From positions 1,426,001 through 1,490,000 of the forward strand of contig NZ_CP069533.1 of assembly GCF_016889765.1 (NCBI RefSeq): a stretch of 64,000 nucleotides of DNA, given 5' to 3'. Each line of letters starts with the position of its first letter. Within the stretch, counting starts at the first letter, position 1. The notes beneath the pieces were generated by a model. That model was given only the letters and a program-made list of their open reading frames with translations, was not told the origin of the DNA and searched no databases. A program made the translations under genes and the position numbers. Shown here in pieces: positions 40,864-48,425 of the stretch. The DNA comes from Corynebacterium minutissimum. Lineage in GTDB: Bacteria > Actinomycetota > Actinomycetes > Mycobacteriales > Mycobacteriaceae.

Positions 40864-41244
40864 ATGACTGAGAACGACCCGATGCAGCAGGCCAACGACA
40901 TGAACGACATCCTGGCGCAGGCTGCCCGTGTCCAGGCTGAACTGCAGAAGGCACAGGAAGAAATCCTGGCCGCCACCGTGGAGGGCACCGCAGGTAATGG
41001 CCTGGTGAAGGTCACCATGACCGGTGGCGCTGAGCTGCAGGACATCACCATTGATAAGTCCGTGGTGGACCCAGAAGACATTGAGACTCTGCAGGACCTC
41101 ATCGTGGGTGCCTTCAAGGAGGCTCACGCTGCTGCCGGCCGTCTTGCACAGGAGAAGATCGGCCCGCTGTCTCAGGGCATGGGCCAGTCCCAGCAGAACT
41201 ACGATGGTCCGTCCATCCAGGATGTCTTCGGCGGCAACCAGTAA
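40864..41244 (+). CDS. YbaB/EbfC nucleoid-associated protein
   Basis: A 126-residue protein of the YbaB/EbfC family: LAQAARVQAELQKAQEEILA (coiled helix), then VEGTAGNGLVKVTMTGG and a last helix with DLIVGAFKEAHAAAGRLAQE. It forms a tweezer-like dimer that binds DNA in other bacteria. AAAGGA before ATG 40864. It sits between dnaX and recR as in most bacteria, and a terminator follows it. Confidence 0.93.
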   Translation: MTENDPMQQANDMNDILAQAARVQAELQKAQEEILAATVEGTAGNGLVKVTMTGGAELQDITIDKSVVDPEDIETLQDLIVGAFKEAHAAAGRLAQEKIGPLSQGMGQSQQNYDGPSIQDVFGGNQ

Positions 41245-41259
41245 GTCGCGCGATACACT

Positions 41260-41307
41260 AAAAGGCCGTTGTTGCTCTCCTTTGTGGGGAGAGCAAGGCG
41301 GCCTTTT
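41260..41307 (+). terminator. Terminator between ybaB and recR
   Basis: AAAAGGCCG (41260-41268) pairs with CGGCCTTTT (41299-41307), with an inner GCTCTCC/GGAGAGC helix (41274-41280 and 41288-41294) and a trailing T-run. It means that recR, 53 bp further on, probably needs its own promoter or read-through. Confidence 0.85.
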
Positions 41308-41359
41308 GTGTACCCGTGCCCACTCTGGGTTCGGGATTATGAAGTAAGGGGAGCATCGC

Positions 41360-42016
41360 GTGTTTGAAGGACCACTGCAGGATCTCATTGATGAGTTCTC
41401 GCGCCTGCCCGGAATCGGGCCGAAATCAGCACAGCGCATCGCTTTCCACGTGCTGCATCAGGATCCGGAGGACATCGACCGGCTGCAGAAAGCCCTCGGC
41501 GCTGTGCGCGATGGCGTGACCTTCTGCCGAATCTGCTGCAATATTTCCCGCGAAGAAGTGTGCCGCATCTGTATCAACTCACAACGCGATGCTTCCACCA
41601 TCTGTGTGGTGGAAGAACCGAAGGACATTCAGGTTATCGAGCGCACTGGCGAGTATGAGGGTCGCTATCACGTGCTCGGCGGTGCGCTGGACCCGCTGGC
41701 GAATGTGGGGCCGAAGGACCTCAATATCTCGCAGTTGCTGCAGCGCCTCGGCGGCGTGCTGCCGGACCGCGAGCTTGCGGATTCCACTCCGGAAGAGCCG
41801 CTGTACGACGACACCCCGGAAATCACCGAGGTCATCCTCGCTACTGACCCGAACACTGAGGGCGAGGCTACTGCCGCTTATCTCGTTCGCCTTCTCCGGG
41901 ATTTCCCCGGGCTGAAGATCACGCGATTGGCTTCAGGTATGCCGTTGGGAGGCGACCTCGAGTTCGTTGATGAGCTGACGCTTTCGCGTGCTTTGAGCGG
42001 CCGCCTAACGGTTTAG
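41360..42016 (+). CDS. recR: Recombination mediator RecR
   Basis: A 218-residue protein with all RecR parts: an N-terminal helix-hairpin-helix (LPGIGPKSAQRIAFH), a Cys4 zinc finger (Cys56, 59, 68 and 71) and a Toprim domain (VVEEPKDIQVIE; LATDPNTEGEATAAYL), ending in the conserved LASGMPLGGDLEFVDELTL. It loads RecA in the RecFOR gap-repair pathway. GTG 41360. The last 4 bases overlap the convergent gatD stop. Confidence 0.96.
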   Translation: MFEGPLQDLIDEFSRLPGIGPKSAQRIAFHVLHQDPEDIDRLQKALGAVRDGVTFCRICCNISREEVCRICINSQRDASTICVVEEPKDIQVIERTGEYEGRYHVLGGALDPLANVGPKDLNISQLLQRLGGVLPDRELADSTPEEPLYDDTPEITEVILATDPNTEGEATAAYLVRLLRDFPGLKITRLASGMPLGGDLEFVDELTLSRALSGRLTV

Positions 42017-42792
42017 CGCTGCGAGCGCGGCGGCTCGGAGGCGTTGAAGCGCTCGGTGCGCAGGCGCTCGATGGCGGGGATGTCGAGCGGTACGAGCTCA
42101 CTGAGGGCAACGCCCATGGCTTTGGCCAGCAGGAGATCTGCCAGCTGTGGATTGCGGGCGAGTACTGGGCCGTGCATGTAGGTGGCGATGACGCTGCCCT
42201 GAACGGCGCCCTCGGCGGCGCGCTGGGCAGTAGTGTCGGACAAGTCGTAGGTGGCAGCGGTATCAGCATTGCCGGTGCCGCGAGTCAGGGTGCCCAAAGG
42301 CTGGGCGGCCGGGCCCAAGATGGTCGCGCCCATGTGGTTCTCAAAACCGGTGAGTGGCTCGGTGAGCTCGGCGGTGATGCCCGCCTTGGTGGGCTCGGAG
42401 GCCACTTCGCCGATGGCGCGCTCGGACAGGGAGGCGGTGGTGGCGTCGAGAAGCCCCAGGCCGTCCACGACGCGGCCAGACGCCCGGAAAGATTCGCCGA
42501 GTACCTGCAGACCTGCACAGATAGCCATAATTGGACGGCCGTTAGCGGCCGCACGAGTGAGGCCGCCGTCAGAAATAAGGTGCTCAGCCGCGAGGATCTG
42601 CGCAGTGTCCTCGCCACCGCCGAGGGTGTAGACGTCGAGCGAATCCGGCACCGGCTCACCCAACTTGATGGGCACAATCTCTGCCTCGTAGCCGCGCATG
42701 CGAGCGCGCTGGCGCAATACGAGTGCATTGCCATCATCGCCGTAGGTGCCCAGCACGTCCGGCAGGATGAGGCCAATCTTAAGGCTAGTCAT
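42013..42792 (-). CDS. gatD: Lipid II isoglutaminyl synthase, glutaminase subunit
   Basis: A 259-residue class I glutamine amidotransferase of the CobB/CobQ-like type. The nucleophile is Cys92 in ICAGLQVLG and the catalytic His207 is in YMHGPVLARNP; the Glu partner is not seen, as is normal for this group. It supplies ammonia to MurT, which amidates D-Glu in the peptidoglycan stem. It overlaps murT by 8 nt, so the two subunits are co-translated. Confidence 0.92.
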   Translation of the reverse strand: MTSLKIGLILPDVLGTYGDDGNALVLRQRARMRGYEAEIVPIKLGEPVPDSLDVYTLGGGEDTAQILAAEHLISDGGLTRAAANGRPIMAICAGLQVLGESFRASGRVVDGLGLLDATTASLSERAIGEVASEPTKAGITAELTEPLTGFENHMGATILGPAAQPLGTLTRGTGNADTAATYDLSDTTAQRAAEGAVQGSVIATYMHGPVLARNPQLADLLLAKAMGVALSELVPLDIPAIERLRTERFNASEPPRSQR

Positions 42793-44071
42793 TGGAGTGC
42801 TCCTTTACTGCGGCGGTGAGTGCCTTCTTGAGGTCGCGGAAGGCGGTGTAGTTGGCCAGTACCTCGATGTGGCCTTCGGGGCAGGACTGAATGGCGGTCA
42901 GGGGGTCGTCGATAAGCTCATGCGAGATGTCCGCATAGACCAGACGCACCGCGAGGTCCGTCCCGCGCTCACCGGAGGCTTTAACCGGGATGTCCTCGAA
43001 GTCCTCAAAGCGCACGTCCCACAGCCAGGACATATCGATGCCGTCAGCCACGTGGCCATTGGTGGCGATGACCAGGCCATCGGCGTCACGGTCCACCATG
43101 GACAGTGCCTCTTGCCAGCCGGCCGGGTTCTTGGCTAGGAGCAGGCGAATCGTGCGCTTGCCCAGCGTGATGGTGGAGTAGCGCCCAGCCACATCATCCA
43201 CGCCCTCAGCGGCGGCGATGGCCTTGTGGCGGTCGACGCCGAAGGCTTCTACCGCGGCGGCGACGGCTTGGGCGGCGTTGCCACGGTTGGCACGGCCGGG
43301 AAGGGAAAGACGCAGCTTATCGACGCCACCCGGACTCACCAAGCTCTCCTCCGTGACAGCCCAGGTGGGGGTGGGGCGGCGGAACTCGCGGCCGTCGGCA
43401 AGCTGCTTGACCGCGTGCCAGTCCTCGCCATCACGCACAATGTGGCCACCGGTGCGCGGGCAGGTTACGGACTCGCCCATCCAGCCGGCACCTGCGGAGA
43501 CCCAGATGACGTTCGGCGCGTCATAGGCCACCGAGGTCATGAGGACGTCATCGCAGTTGGCGATGACGAGCATGTCTGGGTGGGCCTCCACGGCGCCGCG
43601 GAGAGCACGCTCAATCTTGTTGATTTCGCCCACGCGGTCGAGCTGGTCACGGGAGAGATTAAGCAAGACCAGCGCGGTGGGGTCGAGGTTATCGGCTACG
43701 TGCGGGACGTGCAGCTCGTCAACCTCAAGGACGAGGTGGGAGGCTTCCTTGCCCGCAAGAAGCGCGGAGATAATGCCGGCGTCCATGTTGTCACCGCCAT
43801 CGTTGGTAGCCACGCTGTGCTCAGTGCGCACAGCTGCTGCCACCATGCGGGTGGTGGTGGATTTACCGTTCGTTCCGGTCACCAAGACGGCCGGGCGCTT
43901 CTTGGCCAGGTTCTGCATGATGGTGGGGTCGATGGCACCTGCGATGAGGCCGCCAATCATTCCGCCGGCGCCGCGGCCAGTGGCGCGCGAGGCGGTGGTG
44001 GCCAGCGAGGCGGCAGTCGTAGCCACCGCGGTACGCGCCGAGCTCAGCGCGTTTCGGAAGTTAAAATTCAT
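42785..44071 (-). CDS. murT: Lipid II isoglutaminyl synthase, Mur ligase subunit
   Basis: A 428-residue Mur ligase-like enzyme. The P-loop GTNGKSTT (66-73), the LEVDELHVPHV segment and LNLSRDQLDR fit the central ATPase domain; the C-terminal MurT domain contains AGRYSTITLGKRTIRLLLAK. Where S. aureus MurT has a Cys4 zinc ribbon, this protein retains only one Cys (TCPRTGG), so the ribbon is degenerate, as in other mycolata as far as I know. The N-terminus is a 40-residue Ala-rich amphipathic segment. With GatD it converts D-Glu to D-isoglutamine in lipid II. Confidence 0.92.
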   Translation of the reverse strand: MNFNFRNALSSARTAVATTAASLATTASRATGRGAGGMIGGLIAGAIDPTIMQNLAKKRPAVLVTGTNGKSTTTRMVAAAVRTEHSVATNDGGDNMDAGIISALLAGKEASHLVLEVDELHVPHVADNLDPTALVLLNLSRDQLDRVGEINKIERALRGAVEAHPDMLVIANCDDVLMTSVAYDAPNVIWVSAGAGWMGESVTCPRTGGHIVRDGEDWHAVKQLADGREFRRPTPTWAVTEESLVSPGGVDKLRLSLPGRANRGNAAQAVAAAVEAFGVDRHKAIAAAEGVDDVAGRYSTITLGKRTIRLLLAKNPAGWQEALSMVDRDADGLVIATNGHVADGIDMSWLWDVRFEDFEDIPVKASGERGTDLAVRLVYADISHELIDDPLTAIQSCPEGHIEVLANYTAFRDLKKALTAAVKEHSND

Positions 44072-44094
44072 GTTCCCCAGGGTAGTCGGGGAGG

Positions 44095-45720
44095 CTAGTT
44101 ATCTGTGGTGCGGGAGCGGTTGTGTCCCGAGTTTTGCTGGTTCTGCTGGTGCTGGTTGCCGTTGCCGCGCCGACCGCGTCCACCGCGGCGTCGGCGCCGA
44201 CGTCCATTGTTGTTACTACCCTTGTTGGAGCCGCCTTTGGCGTTACTCTTATTCGGGGAGCCGTTGTTGCCGGAATCGTCCTGCGTGTTCTTGTGGTTCT
44301 GGCCCTGGTTGGCGTTGTTCTTTGAGCCTTGACCGTGGTGGGAGGATTTCCGGCGGGAGCGGCGGCGATTCTTGTTGTGGGAGGAGCGGTTGCGGTTGTT
44401 CTGCCCGCCAGAGGCACCGCCATGGTTGCCGTGATTCCCACCGTTACCTGCGCTGGAGCCGCTGGTTTTGTCTGTTTCCTCCGGCTCCTGAGCGTCCTCG
44501 ATGCGCTCAAGTGCAGCGAGGAAGGCCGTATCGGACATCAGTGGAATGTCCTTGCGGTGAGCGTGCATAGGCTTGCCCACGAGGTCCGTGGTGATACTGC
44601 AGACCACCAGGGAGGTTTCCCGCGTGAGTTTTTCAGAGTAGTTAAGCTCCTCACGGGTAAGTGCCGCGATGATGGTGTCGGGGTCCTCAGTGATTTCTGG
44701 AGCGACCACGATTTCCATGCCGCGGATGAGCTCCTTGCCCGGAACGTAGGGGCCGGGGTTGTGGTGCTGGCGGGGAGCTTCGGCGGCATCGACACGGACA
44801 TGAGAGCGCTGCAGCCCGAAGCGGTCTGCGCGCAGATCCTCTGGGGAGGCTGTGCTCAGCGTACCTTCACGTTGTGCGCGGTAGAGCTCTATGAGGAGGC
44901 GGGTGGCCTCACGAGAGGTGTCCTTTTCCGTGCGTTGGGCGCGCTCCACGGTGGCCTTGGGGGAAGGTGCGTCGAGGCCCGTATCGCGAGCGACGGCGGC
45001 GAGGCGAATGTCGGTGCCCCACACTCCCTGGCGGCGGGCGGTGGCAAGCGTATCGATAATGCTGACCGGGGCCGGCACGTGGCCTACCTTGACGCGGCGG
45101 CGACGTCCTTTGTTGTTGCGGTTCCGATTGCGCGCACGGTTCTGGCGGGCAGCTGCGGTCATGGCGCGGCGGGCCTCCGCCACGATGAATCCCCAGGTGT
45201 AGGTGGTGTCGTGGACGATGAGTGTGCGGCCGTCGATGAGCCTGTCCAGCGGCTTGAGCAAGGAGGAGAAAGCCTGACCAGCCTTGATCTCCTCTGGGCT
45301 TAGGCCATGCAGGTGACGCGGTCCCGGGTCGCCATCGGGACTGATGACGGCATGGAATTCTTGGCCAACCTCCCCTGCGTCATTCAGCGTTAGCGCATCG
45401 ACGGTGAGCAAGCGGCCCGTCGAGGGATGAATGCCGGTGGTCTGGATGGTGAGCGCCACGTAGGGGAATGCCGTGAGGGCTTCCTCGCGCGCCGTGTCCC
45501 TAGAGTGCTTGGAACCAGCATGCTTGGAATCAGTGTGTTTGGAATCCCGCGTGTTCGGGGAGTCGTTTGCCCCGCTGGTGTCCTTCGGGGACGGGGACGT
45601 GTCGGTGGATGTGGGGCGTGGGCCGGGCTTGGGGGCGCCAGTGCTTGGCGACGCCACAGCTGCCGCTACCTCAGCGCTCTTGTGCGCTGTGGGCTCGGTG
45701 GGGCTGGGTGTCGTCGTCAT
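44095..45720 (-). CDS. DnaQ-fold (DEDDh) exonuclease-like protein with RG-rich tail, probably inactive
   Basis: A 541-residue protein. Residues 1-80 are a Ser/Thr/Pro/Lys-rich disordered head. Residues 85-275 follow the DnaQ fold, but the metal-binding acids are gone: the DxE of motif I reads TIQTTG (VALTIQTTG), the HNxxFD of motif II reads HDTTYTW, and no H-x-x-x-x-D is visible before the final helix. A middle domain is followed by a 115-residue tail that is extremely rich in Arg, Gly, Asn, His, Gln and Lys (RRRRRRGGRGRRGNGN), a typical RNA-binding or condensate-forming tail. It lies between murT and a large membrane protein. Best called an exonuclease-fold RNA/DNA-binding protein of unknown role. 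Confidence 0.78.
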   Translation of the reverse strand: MTTTPSPTEPTAHKSAEVAAAVASPSTGAPKPGPRPTSTDTSPSPKDTSGANDSPNTRDSKHTDSKHAGSKHSRDTAREEALTAFPYVALTIQTTGIHPSTGRLLTVDALTLNDAGEVGQEFHAVISPDGDPGPRHLHGLSPEEIKAGQAFSSLLKPLDRLIDGRTLIVHDTTYTWGFIVAEARRAMTAAARQNRARNRNRNNKGRRRRVKVGHVPAPVSIIDTLATARRQGVWGTDIRLAAVARDTGLDAPSPKATVERAQRTEKDTSREATRLLIELYRAQREGTLSTASPEDLRADRFGLQRSHVRVDAAEAPRQHHNPGPYVPGKELIRGMEIVVAPEITEDPDTIIAALTREELNYSEKLTRETSLVVCSITTDLVGKPMHAHRKDIPLMSDTAFLAALERIEDAQEPEETDKTSGSSAGNGGNHGNHGGASGGQNNRNRSSHNKNRRRSRRKSSHHGQGSKNNANQGQNHKNTQDDSGNNGSPNKSNAKGGSNKGSNNNGRRRRRRGGRGRRGNGNQHQQNQQNSGHNRSRTTDN

Positions 45721-45769
45721 TGTTCACAGTTTAGTACTCCGTCCCGCGGAACCAGGCAAGGGCACACTC

Positions 45770-47980
45770 TTAGCGATTGTGCAGGGCCGGTGCCCGTCCG
45801 TTTTCCCGTTCCATCTTCTTGAGCTGGCCCGGAGGGATGTGCGAGTTGCGCTTGTTCTTTTCTCGTTCATCCCGTTCTTCAAGGGACGTGGTGGGCTCAG
45901 TAGCTTCCGCTTCTGGGAGTGGCTCGACGCTTGGCTCTGCGCTCGGCGTCGTGCTTGGCTCCACGCTCGGCTTGTCTTCTACTGCGAGGTCGGCCTCTGA
46001 TTCAAGCTCTTCCTCGGAAGTCTCGGAAGGCTCCGTCTCCGTCACGGGAGCGGGGTCAGTGGGTTCAGTAGGTTCTTGAGGTGCGGTGCTTTCCGCTTCC
46101 GCCTCAGGGGTCGGTTCCTGGGGGATGTCGGTCGTTGTGCCTGGTAGTGGTTCCAACAGCTCAGGCGGAAGGAACGGCAGGAAGGGAACGATAATGAGGC
46201 CTTCGATCCGAGGCGAGCGCTCTTGGCCGGCAATTGCGCGGTCTTGGTCCGTTGCGGAGCGATTCTGGCCAATGGGAGAGCGATCTTCGCCGACGGCTGC
46301 ACGATCTTGTCCGATAGGGGCAGACGGGGTGGGTCGTGGTGTGCGCGGCTCGTAGGTGGGGCGCGGGTCCGGAAGGTAGGTCGGACGTGTTGCCGATGGC
46401 TTCGCAGGAGTGGGCTCAGCCTGGGGCTTTGTTCGCGGCGGTGTGACTGTGTTCTTCGCCGTCGGTGCCGCAGCTGCCGTTGGAGCGGCCTTCGGAGTTG
46501 TAGGACGCGGTTTCGGCTTAACCTGGCGCGACGGTGTCGAGCCACTAGCGGCAGTGTCGCGTTCCGCTGGGCGTAGCGGCGAAGAATCAGAATTCGACGT
46601 TGAGCGGGTGCGGTTGCTGGGCGAGGGACGGTGCTTTGGTGCTGCGTCGGTGTGTTGTGGTTGCTTGGGAGGTGTGGTGGCCTCGTGGTGTTCGCCGGCG
46701 CGGCCAGCGGCAGTGCTCTCACTAGGTGCCTCGTTAGCCATCGCTGCGGCGGGGCCAGCACCGCTAGAGCCGCCTAGAGTGTCCGGCTCATCGTCAAGCA
46801 GGGGAGAAGTCGCATCCCAGAAGTGGCCTTGCTTCGTGTTCTGGGTGACGTACTGGTCGCGGTACTCCGAGGCGTCAGAATCGTTGGTAGCTTCGGTTTC
46901 GTCGGGGTCTTGTGCGCCTGCCGCACGCGGGATAGTAAGTGGGTCCTCGTAGGTCTCCAAGGCAGAGCCGGTGACGACCTCATGGGACGAGCTGAGTGAG
47001 ACTACTGAGGCGGCAAAGTTCGCGGTGCCGCCAATGATGATTGCAACGCTGGCGGCGCACGCGAGCTTTAATCCGGTGCTGGCACCAGCGGCCTTGGCGC
47101 CAATTCCTGCCTTGGGTGAGGCACCGTCGAGGGAACTGAGCGAAATTGTTGGGGAATCTGAGCCTGCAGAGGTTCCGATGAACGGGGTGGGAGACGTCGC
47201 GCCGTGCGCTTCAGAGTGGACAATGGCCGCTGTAGCGCCGGCGGTGGTAGCCGCTGCGATAGCTCCCATGGTGCGCAACGCGGGAACGCCGGTAGGGGCG
47301 TCGTGGCCGGCAAAGATCGTAAGTGTTGGTGCGTCACCCTCCACCGAGTAGTACGCGCGCGACACGGCGACAAGACCGTCGTCGTTAAGCGCGGCGATGG
47401 AATCAGCCAGCCACGTGGCCTCCCCGCGGGGGATGGAAGCAATGTGAACGTTATCGAGGGAGAGCTCAATGTGGCGATGGGCGAGGCCGCGCTTGTTATC
47501 GACGCGCACGAGCAGGTGAGCGGAATGGTCCGGAAGAGCCTCGTGTGCGGCGTCGAAATCGGTGATGTGCAGGGCACTATTACCCTCCAACAATCCCCAG
47601 CGCTCAGCCGGAGGGATATTGCTGGGAACGCACAAGCCGGGTTCAGGGAGGAGGACTTCGAAGATGGGGGTCGTATCGTCGTTGCCATCCGTGCTCAGGC
47701 CTACCGTTGCCGTAACTTGGGGGCTCAAGCCCGAGCTCATCATCCAATCGAGTTCGCTGTACTCTTCCGATTGCTCGGCGGAGATCATTCCCACCACAGT
47801 GTCCTCGTGGCGAACGCGGAAACCTGAGCTCGAGTGGCCGCACAGAGTTACGGTGAGCTGTTGGTTATCGCCTTCTTCCTCCAGAAGGCTGAGGAAGAGG
47901 TCTGGGTCAACGTTGCTGACGCTCAGACGGCGGGGATCACCAAAACCCTCGTGGGGGACCACATAGTTGGTGACCATCAT
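45770..47980 (-). CDS. Large Pro/Thr/Glu-rich membrane protein, 736 aa
   Basis: Residues 1-225 form a structured, beta-rich domain (HEGFGDPRRLSVSNVDPDLF and LTVTLCGHSSSGFRVRHED). A Thr/Ala-rich linker follows, then a single membrane helix at about 310-332 (LKLACAASVAIIIGGTANFA). After it there are 400 residues of disordered, Pro/Thr/Glu-rich sequence, including five exact-length heptapeptide repeats of the GQDRAx type (see 46211-46315), a hydrophobic LIIVPFLPFLPPELLEPLPG stretch and an acidic C-terminus. Looks like a surface or wall-spanning protein with a cytoplasmic head, or the reverse. No family known to me. ATG 47980, with a second ATG beside it. Confidence 0.7.
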   Translation of the reverse strand: MMVTNYVVPHEGFGDPRRLSVSNVDPDLFLSLLEEEGDNQQLTVTLCGHSSSGFRVRHEDTVVGMISAEQSEEYSELDWMMSSGLSPQVTATVGLSTDGNDDTTPIFEVLLPEPGLCVPSNIPPAERWGLLEGNSALHITDFDAAHEALPDHSAHLLVRVDNKRGLAHRHIELSLDNVHIASIPRGEATWLADSIAALNDDGLVAVSRAYYSVEGDAPTLTIFAGHDAPTGVPALRTMGAIAAATTAGATAAIVHSEAHGATSPTPFIGTSAGSDSPTISLSSLDGASPKAGIGAKAAGASTGLKLACAASVAIIIGGTANFAASVVSLSSSHEVVTGSALETYEDPLTIPRAAGAQDPDETEATNDSDASEYRDQYVTQNTKQGHFWDATSPLLDDEPDTLGGSSGAGPAAAMANEAPSESTAAGRAGEHHEATTPPKQPQHTDAAPKHRPSPSNRTRSTSNSDSSPLRPAERDTAASGSTPSRQVKPKPRPTTPKAAPTAAAAPTAKNTVTPPRTKPQAEPTPAKPSATRPTYLPDPRPTYEPRTPRPTPSAPIGQDRAAVGEDRSPIGQNRSATDQDRAIAGQERSPRIEGLIIVPFLPFLPPELLEPLPGTTTDIPQEPTPEAEAESTAPQEPTEPTDPAPVTETEPSETSEEELESEADLAVEDKPSVEPSTTPSAEPSVEPLPEAEATEPTTSLEERDEREKNKRNSHIPPGQLKKMERENGRAPALHNR
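46211..46315 (-). repeat. Five 21-bp tandem repeats coding heptapeptides
   Basis: Five units of 21 bp without gaps encode IGQDRAA, VGEDRSP, IGQNRSA, TDQDRAI and AGQERSP. The DNA units have diverged while the peptide pattern x-G-Q-D-R-S/A-x is kept, which suggests selection on the repeated peptide. Confidence 0.85.
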
Positions 47981-48425
47981 ATTGTTCGCCTTTGGGACTG
48001 GCTTTGGTCTACAGCCGCGGTTGATGTGGGGTGAGAGAGCACATCAGCGCGGGTAGATAGAACTGAGCCTTAGTCTGAGAGTGTCATTTAAAAAAATAGT
48101 AAAAAAGTTTGCAGATTATCGCGCTATGTGCTTAGCCTACAATGCCCGCTGTGTGGCTACAAGCTAGTGTGTCCAGCATAATGTTACCCCCAGTAACCTA
48201 GCAAAAAATCTTGCATTGTCGACGTGTGTACAAGTGGTTTTCTTATCTCGGGTGTATATACAATGCGATGACGCCCGGGGATTTCAAAGGGGTAAAGGTG
48301 CAATGCCCGTCACGCAATTCGTGAAAAGTGGGGTAGCGTGACGGGCAGTGCGCGTGGAGACTGCAACTAGTGTGTACTAGTTGTAGTTGCGTACGTGGTG
48401 CAGCCCTGCGGCTGGTGTGGGGGGA
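47981..48425. other. Intergenic region downstream of leuA, with two inverted repeats
   Basis: A 445-bp gene-free stretch between the 736-aa gene (start at 47980) and the stop of leuA. The part around 48088-48120 is strongly A/T-rich and could hold the promoter of the minus-strand 736-aa gene. The leuA end carries two inverted repeats (48304-48347 and 48363-48384). I see no ORF of interest. Confidence 0.6.
48304..48384 (-). terminator. Tandem hairpins after leuA
   Basis: CAACTAGT/ACTAGTTG with a GTGT loop (48364-48371, 48376-48383) and a 12-bp perfect repeat, TGCCCGTCACGC (48304-48315) with GCGTGACGGGCA (48336-48347), with a 20-nt spacer. They lie 40-120 bp beyond the leuA stop and could end its transcript, although no T-run follows. 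Confidence 0.45.

Noticed and set aside
44329..45303. Long plus-strand frame of 324 codons opposite the DnaQ-fold gene
   Set aside because: It is the reverse shadow of a strongly biased, GC-rich coding sequence; the minus frame has the recognisable fold and tail.
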